Assembly (NCBI GenBank): GCA_002205965.3
Contig: NADL03000590.1
Location: forward strand, 2,361,001-2,425,000
DNA: 64,000 bases
Direction of reading: 5' to 3'
Origin: Kappaphycus alvarezii
Taxonomy: Eukaryota > Rhodophyta > Florideophyceae > Gigartinales > Solieriaceae
A program made the position numbers and the translations under genes. How positions within the stretch are numbered: the first letter of the stretch is position 1; each line of letters opens with the position of its first letter. Below the pieces are notes generated by a model. It worked only from the letters and a program-made list of their open reading frames with translations, made no database searches and was not told the origin of the DNA. Positions 60,139-64,000 of this stretch are shown here, one piece after another.

Positions 60139-60737
60139 CAGGTACTACACATTATGTAGAGCATATACAGTCCGCTACGTCGTGTGTAAAAAAACGCAAA
60201 ACGTTTTTGTCCTGTACCCGGCTATTGTCTGCGTTTTCTTTGCTATCACCGATTGTAAGGTGCAGAATGTTGTGGGGGGTATTGATAAAGGTATTATTGA
60301 GAAGCTAGTTGACATTTTCAGGGAGTATGGTAAAGAGATCGGACTCCTGGAGCCCCTCGGGATCGAAAGGATCAAGTGCGGCCATTGCAGAGGCGTTTTT
60401 TACTTGCTCTTTTTAAAACGCAAGGAAGGAGGATTGCCTGTTCGGACTTGCATTTTATTGTTGAGGTCTGTTGTGGAAAGTGTTTGGAGATTATCTCGGC
60501 TGCTTGCGATTTCTAAAAAATATCTTAGCGTTTAACTGACATCCGTTACAGTACCTTCGAGTGACTTCCGCTTCTTTTCGATTCCTCCCCGCGCCTTACA
60601 GACTCTATAGCTTTAACGCTGGTAACAGTAGCTTTCCGACAGTATGCGAAAGTTCGATCGGCCCAGATATGACATTTTGAGTAATTGAAGTGGAACCCTA
60701 CACAATTTAAACAAAATTGCATGACAAAGTCGAAAGT

Positions 60738-61178
60738 ATGAACGTCCAGGACCTCTACCGCAAGCTCTCCCGCCGTCTGGTACCTCCCTCGGAAAACTCT
60801 AGCGACCCGGGTTTCCACTTCCAACCCATCACCCTTGATTCACCTGGTGCGCCATCACCGGACACATTCTGGTTTAATGAAGAGTACATTCCACAAATCG
60901 CGGCCCGATAACATATCACTGCGGCTACAATACGCACACGAATCTATCAGCGCATCAGCTGCGCTCTCTGGTCATCGGTGGCTATGGCCATCATCTCTCA
61001 GGCTCCACTACACGTGATCGACAAGAACAATCCAGTTAGATCTAAACTAAATATTCGATCAGTCAGTGTACACTTCAGAGACATAATGAGTAAAAATGAT
61101 TATTACAAAACTTCAAGTTTCAGCCCCAGTCATTCGATTCCTTCGGTGACTTATACCCCGCCTTATTTCTGTTCCTAG
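60738..61178 (+). pseudogene. unrecognised ORF with one internal stop
   Basis: From ATG 60738 a single frame runs 146 codons to 61178, interrupted only by TAA at 60909-60911. Before the stop: MNVQDLYRKLSRRLVPPSEN and FWFNEEYIPQIAAR. After it: ITAATIRTRIYQRISCALW and MAIISQAPLHVIDKNNPVRS. The second half of this region is partly duplicated downstream (61167-61340). I do not recognise the family; composition is protein-like across both halves. Confidence 0.4.
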
Positions 61179-61340
61179 AAGAGTTCATCCCGCATCGCAG
61201 AGAACTTTAACACAACCACAGGAGTGATCCGCAGGCGTCTTTATCTGCGCAGAAGTTGCAAATTGTGGTATTTTATTGCAATGGCGATTCTGTCGCGAGC
61301 TCCACTGCACGTGACTGATGTGGAACATCCGGTTGGTTCT
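61167..61340 (+). repeat. diverged tandem duplicate of 60870-61043
   Basis: Offset by 297 bp from the first copy. The translations align: EEFIPHRREL, a TAA at the same place, VIRRRLYLRRSCKLW and MAILSRAPLHVTDVEHPVGS against EEYIPQIAAR, TIRTRIYQRISCALW and MAIISQAPLHVIDKNNPVRS. The second copy needs one frame change. Confidence 0.6.
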
Positions 61341-62309
61341 TAGCCGTAAAGTCAGATCTGCAGTGTTCACGATAGATACTCACTGCAGTAAAGTTGCTGA
61401 GTCTTGCTGCCAGACCCGAGGAAATCCCACCCGCACGCTTGTTCGCACACCGGCTGCAAGTCTCTTGAACCCCACTGCGCCAGTCCAGACCAAGCCCGCC
61501 CCAACCTCACCCGGCCCGCACCAGCGAACTAACATCGGAAGGAGTTCAAGCCCTACTCGCTCCCTGCCGCTCCCCGCCCCGCCCCTTGAGGGACTCTCGA
61601 CCTCACATTCCGGTCTCAGGGCTCTTCCTCGTCGGAGAAAAAACGTCGTTGCTCGAGGACTGAGGAAGCCCCGGCTGCGAAGTTCATCATGGTGCCCAAT
61701 GCATCCCCGGCACCTACGGCCGTTCTCCCTCCCACCGTCGCCTCTGCGGCAACGAATGATAAGGAGTTCGCCTCACCCGTTTCTATGCAGCAGTTGACGG
61801 CTGGCATGCACGGTGTGGATGAGCTGCTTCATCAGCCAAGCGACCAGTCGGCATAATGCCGTTCCTCCCCACTATGGAATCGGACCACCCGCTGCATAAT
61901 CTACTGGTGTCTTTCTCTCTTGCCTACTACCCTCGAAATCCCTCTACTCCCTACCTCGAAGCGGATATCTTCTAGGATATCCTCGCTCCTTGCCTAACGA
62001 AATTAATCCTTCTCTTCGTCCAGTTGATGGAAGCTGCGGCGAATGCTCGAGATGAGGGCCTTGATTTGCACCCTTCCTCACTGTGCCATGTCTCGTCGCT
62101 CCCGAAAGGCCGCCTCCCGCTGCCCATGCTCATCAAGGAGGCCGCTTTGTAACATGCGGTCCGCGGCGTCCGCGGGACACCACTGCCGGGCCCCAACTAA
62201 CGACGTCCACATGCATGTATTTTATGTTTAGAATTCTAGGCACGAGTTAGCTGCACCTATTGCAATCCAGGCAACCGTACAGTAAGAACTTGCGTAATTG
62301 ACTTGAAAA
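61341..62309. other. Pro/Ser/Ala-rich coding-like stretch, no gene recognised
   Basis: Between about 61,400 and 61,855 the plus strand reads as low-complexity Pro/Ser/Ala-rich protein in two alternating frames, ending in SMQQLTAGMHGVDELLHQPS and a TAA at about 61853. It could be a fragment of a gag or a disordered protein. Nothing further was recognised to 62,309. Confidence 0.35.
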
Positions 62310-62400
62310 CAGTATAAATACAGTCGTTTTACGACTGTCGGCCCCAATAATAAAATATTACGAGATTACTTTTTCCTTGGTCATCCTCACGGTCCCACAG
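62310..62400 (+). promoter_or_regulatory. possible LTR promoter/polyadenylation segment
   Basis: AGTATAAATA (62310-62319, TATA-like) is followed about 30 bases later by AATAATAAAA (polyadenylation-like) and ends GGTCCCACA near 62400. A TGGTACGCCCGCTGC stretch at about 62413 could be a primer-binding site. This is the layout of the U3-R-U5 of an LTR, but the matching copy is not in the window. Confidence 0.35.
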
Positions 62401-62405
62401 ATTAT

Positions 62406-63237
62406 GTGCCACTGGTACGCCCGCTGCTTATTCCACCAATCCATATCTACGAACCTTCTCGTCCTCGATTGCCGATCGCGGGCTTCGACACTCATCCCGT
62501 GAGTCGACACCAACTCCGATGGACGCGCCTAATATCACAAGCCCTGTCTCCCAGAGCAGAGACAAGAGCGAAGACCTTGATATATTTATCAGTGTTCCGT
62601 TTCCATCGCTTACCTCCCGACAACTTCGCTGTATGGTCCCGTGTCCTTTGCGATCATCTACAAACTCGACTGAACACTCGATGCGGACTCTCAATATCCA
62701 ACCAATGTCGATTCCCAGTGCCTCGCAAGAACCGAGGATGCCATTACCACATTCATGATGACATTGGCCACCAAAGAAGCCGCCAGGAAGTGCCCGCGGC
62801 GAAATGGACCCTTCCGCCAGCTGACGCTTTGACATCAATCCGAGCACCACTCCGAGCGGAAACCTTGGCCATAGGTACCAAAACAGAGGCAGGGTATCTC
62901 CAGCTCCACAGAGACATTCTTGATGACATGATCGCAACTCAGTACCCGGCGATCGAGGAAGAGCAGACTAATTCTTGTTTTTTCCTTGGCTGCCTCCACG
63001 ACAACCTTTCCTCTCTCTCGCCCTATATACGATGTTATGGGCACGATCCCGATTCCGACATCCCTCACAACTTTGCAAAGGTCTCTAACTTCTCACGAGG
63101 CGTATATTAAAATCTCCGCCTCCGCTGGTGCCCCTCAACACTTCGTTCCAAAGCCTCCTCCAGTTGTACGTGGCCGCCGTTTCCACCGGCGATCGCTCCC
63201 GCGCTCCAATCCCTCAAGCTCCAACTACATGATATAA
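62406..63237 (+). pseudogene. unrecognised gag-like open region
   Basis: Plus-strand frames follow the possible LTR: MDAPNITSPVSQSRDKSEDL from 62519, AITTFMMTLATKEAARKCPR (about 62735), then LQLHRDILDDMIATQYPAIE and GCLHDNLSSLSPYIRCYGHD (62,900-63,050), and TLQRSLTSHEAYIKISASAG. They are protein-like across several frames, suggesting one broken ORF. Position after an LTR-like segment suggests gag, but no zinc knuckle or known capsid motif is visible. Confidence 0.3.
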
Positions 63238-64000
63238 ATACTCAGCTGAAAGATATCAAAGCTACTCAAAAACAAGCCAGAGCAGCGCCGCGGATTTCCA
63301 GCTAAACGCTGCCTTCGCGCTCGGAATGCGGAAAAATTTTCAAACTTCCCGTCTCCCTCATCCTCGGACAACGGCAGGTTTCTTCTCGACACGACCGCAT
63401 GCCCATCATACATGCACAAACCCTGGCCTCTCTAACTGTCCAGCGCTCTCTTTCACTCATTACAACTTCCAATGGCATCATGCGCACACGAAAAGCGAGG
63501 AAAGCTCGCCTCACCTTACCTAACGGCGACGCCATTAACACGCCAGCCCTGATCACCCCTCACAGATCGGAAAAATTGCTTTCCGCTCACGAGGTTGTAA
63601 CACAGCTCAATCCCACTATCCTAGATGCACGGGGAGCATACGTCCTTCCTCGATATTTTCAGTATTCCAAATACTACCAAAAAGCAGATGTAATAGACTC
63701 TCTCTACGCCGCAAATATTAAGATCGACCCACTCAGACCAGAGAACAAAAAAGTGCATGGTCAATCTACTTTTGCCAACTCAGCACGCAAGCTCCAAGGA
63801 CGGCACCCACGGGGTTCCATATTCTCAAACAAGCGCAACAATTGTGGCGCCCGGGGCCTCTCCCCCGCCTGTGTAGTATTACGGGGCACAGGAAACGTTT
63901 CGTACAACAGGCATCTATTCCGGGTCCCAAGGGTCTGTCGTGCCAAGCCACGCGATCCTGAAGAACAGAATGTACATTATCTCCACCTTATCTTCAATCT
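63238..64000. other. no gene recognised
   Basis: Short open frames on both strands; may continue the element starting near 62.3 kb beyond the window. Confidence 0.4.

Noticed and set aside
59960..60535. 191-codon plus-strand frame
   Set aside because: Its first third is antisense to the DUF7869-type gene start; the rest has no motif.

Overview
The window looks like nuclear DNA of a red alga, most likely a florideophyte of the Chondrus type. The main evidence is a nuclear-style gene for a phycobilisome linker protein beside a full-length eukaryotic ubiquitin-activating enzyme E1, with no recognisable spliceosomal introns. Everything else is a dense, mixed and mostly decayed collection of eukaryotic transposable elements. 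No rRNA, convincing tRNA, CRISPR array or bacterial operon was seen.

Layout. 0.6-1.2 kb: a foldback (large inverted repeat) element. 4.6-11.3 kb: the only gene-dense stretch, holding a COG3146/DUF482 acyltransferase-like gene with broken frames, a phycobilisome linker gene whose transit-peptide region changes frame twice, and convergently the intact E1 gene. 12.3-13.1 kb: a dead Myb/SANT-like gene. 13.7-17.3 kb: a truncated Ty1/copia element on the minus strand. 17.3-21.4 kb: an AT-rich gene desert. 21.4-26.2 kb: weak, unrecognised coding remnants. 27.0-28.1 kb: several 5'-truncated copies of what looks like a non-LTR retrotransposon; two more 3' ends lie at 36.1 and 36.5 kb. 30.0-31.0 kb: a membrane-anchored alpha/beta hydrolase with one frame break. 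34.6-35.4 kb: PIF/Harbinger transposase remains. 36.8-39.3 kb: a decayed piggyBac-like element. 42.7-51.5 kb: a Ty3/gypsy element with both LTRs, into whose reverse transcriptase a second piggyBac-like element (45,204-47,988) has inserted. 57.4-60.1 kb: a transposase fragment and a broken gene of the DUF7869 type. 60.7-61.3 kb: an unrecognised gene with an internal tandem duplication. 62.3-63.2 kb: a possible LTR end with a gag-like open region.

The most interesting point is the nested piggyBac insertion. Its boundaries can be read to the base because removing it restores the gypsy reverse-transcriptase frame. It is flanked by a CTAG duplication rather than the TTAA usual for piggyBac, and each end carries two successive palindromes. 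The second piggyBac-like element has the same central palindrome at both ends.

The cellular genes do not form a pathway; they are independent housekeeping or plastid genes in a repeat-rich chromosome arm. Several otherwise well-conserved genes have single-base frame breaks at homopolymer runs, so some 'pseudogenes' here may be consensus errors. All domain calls are from motif recognition by eye; no database search was run.
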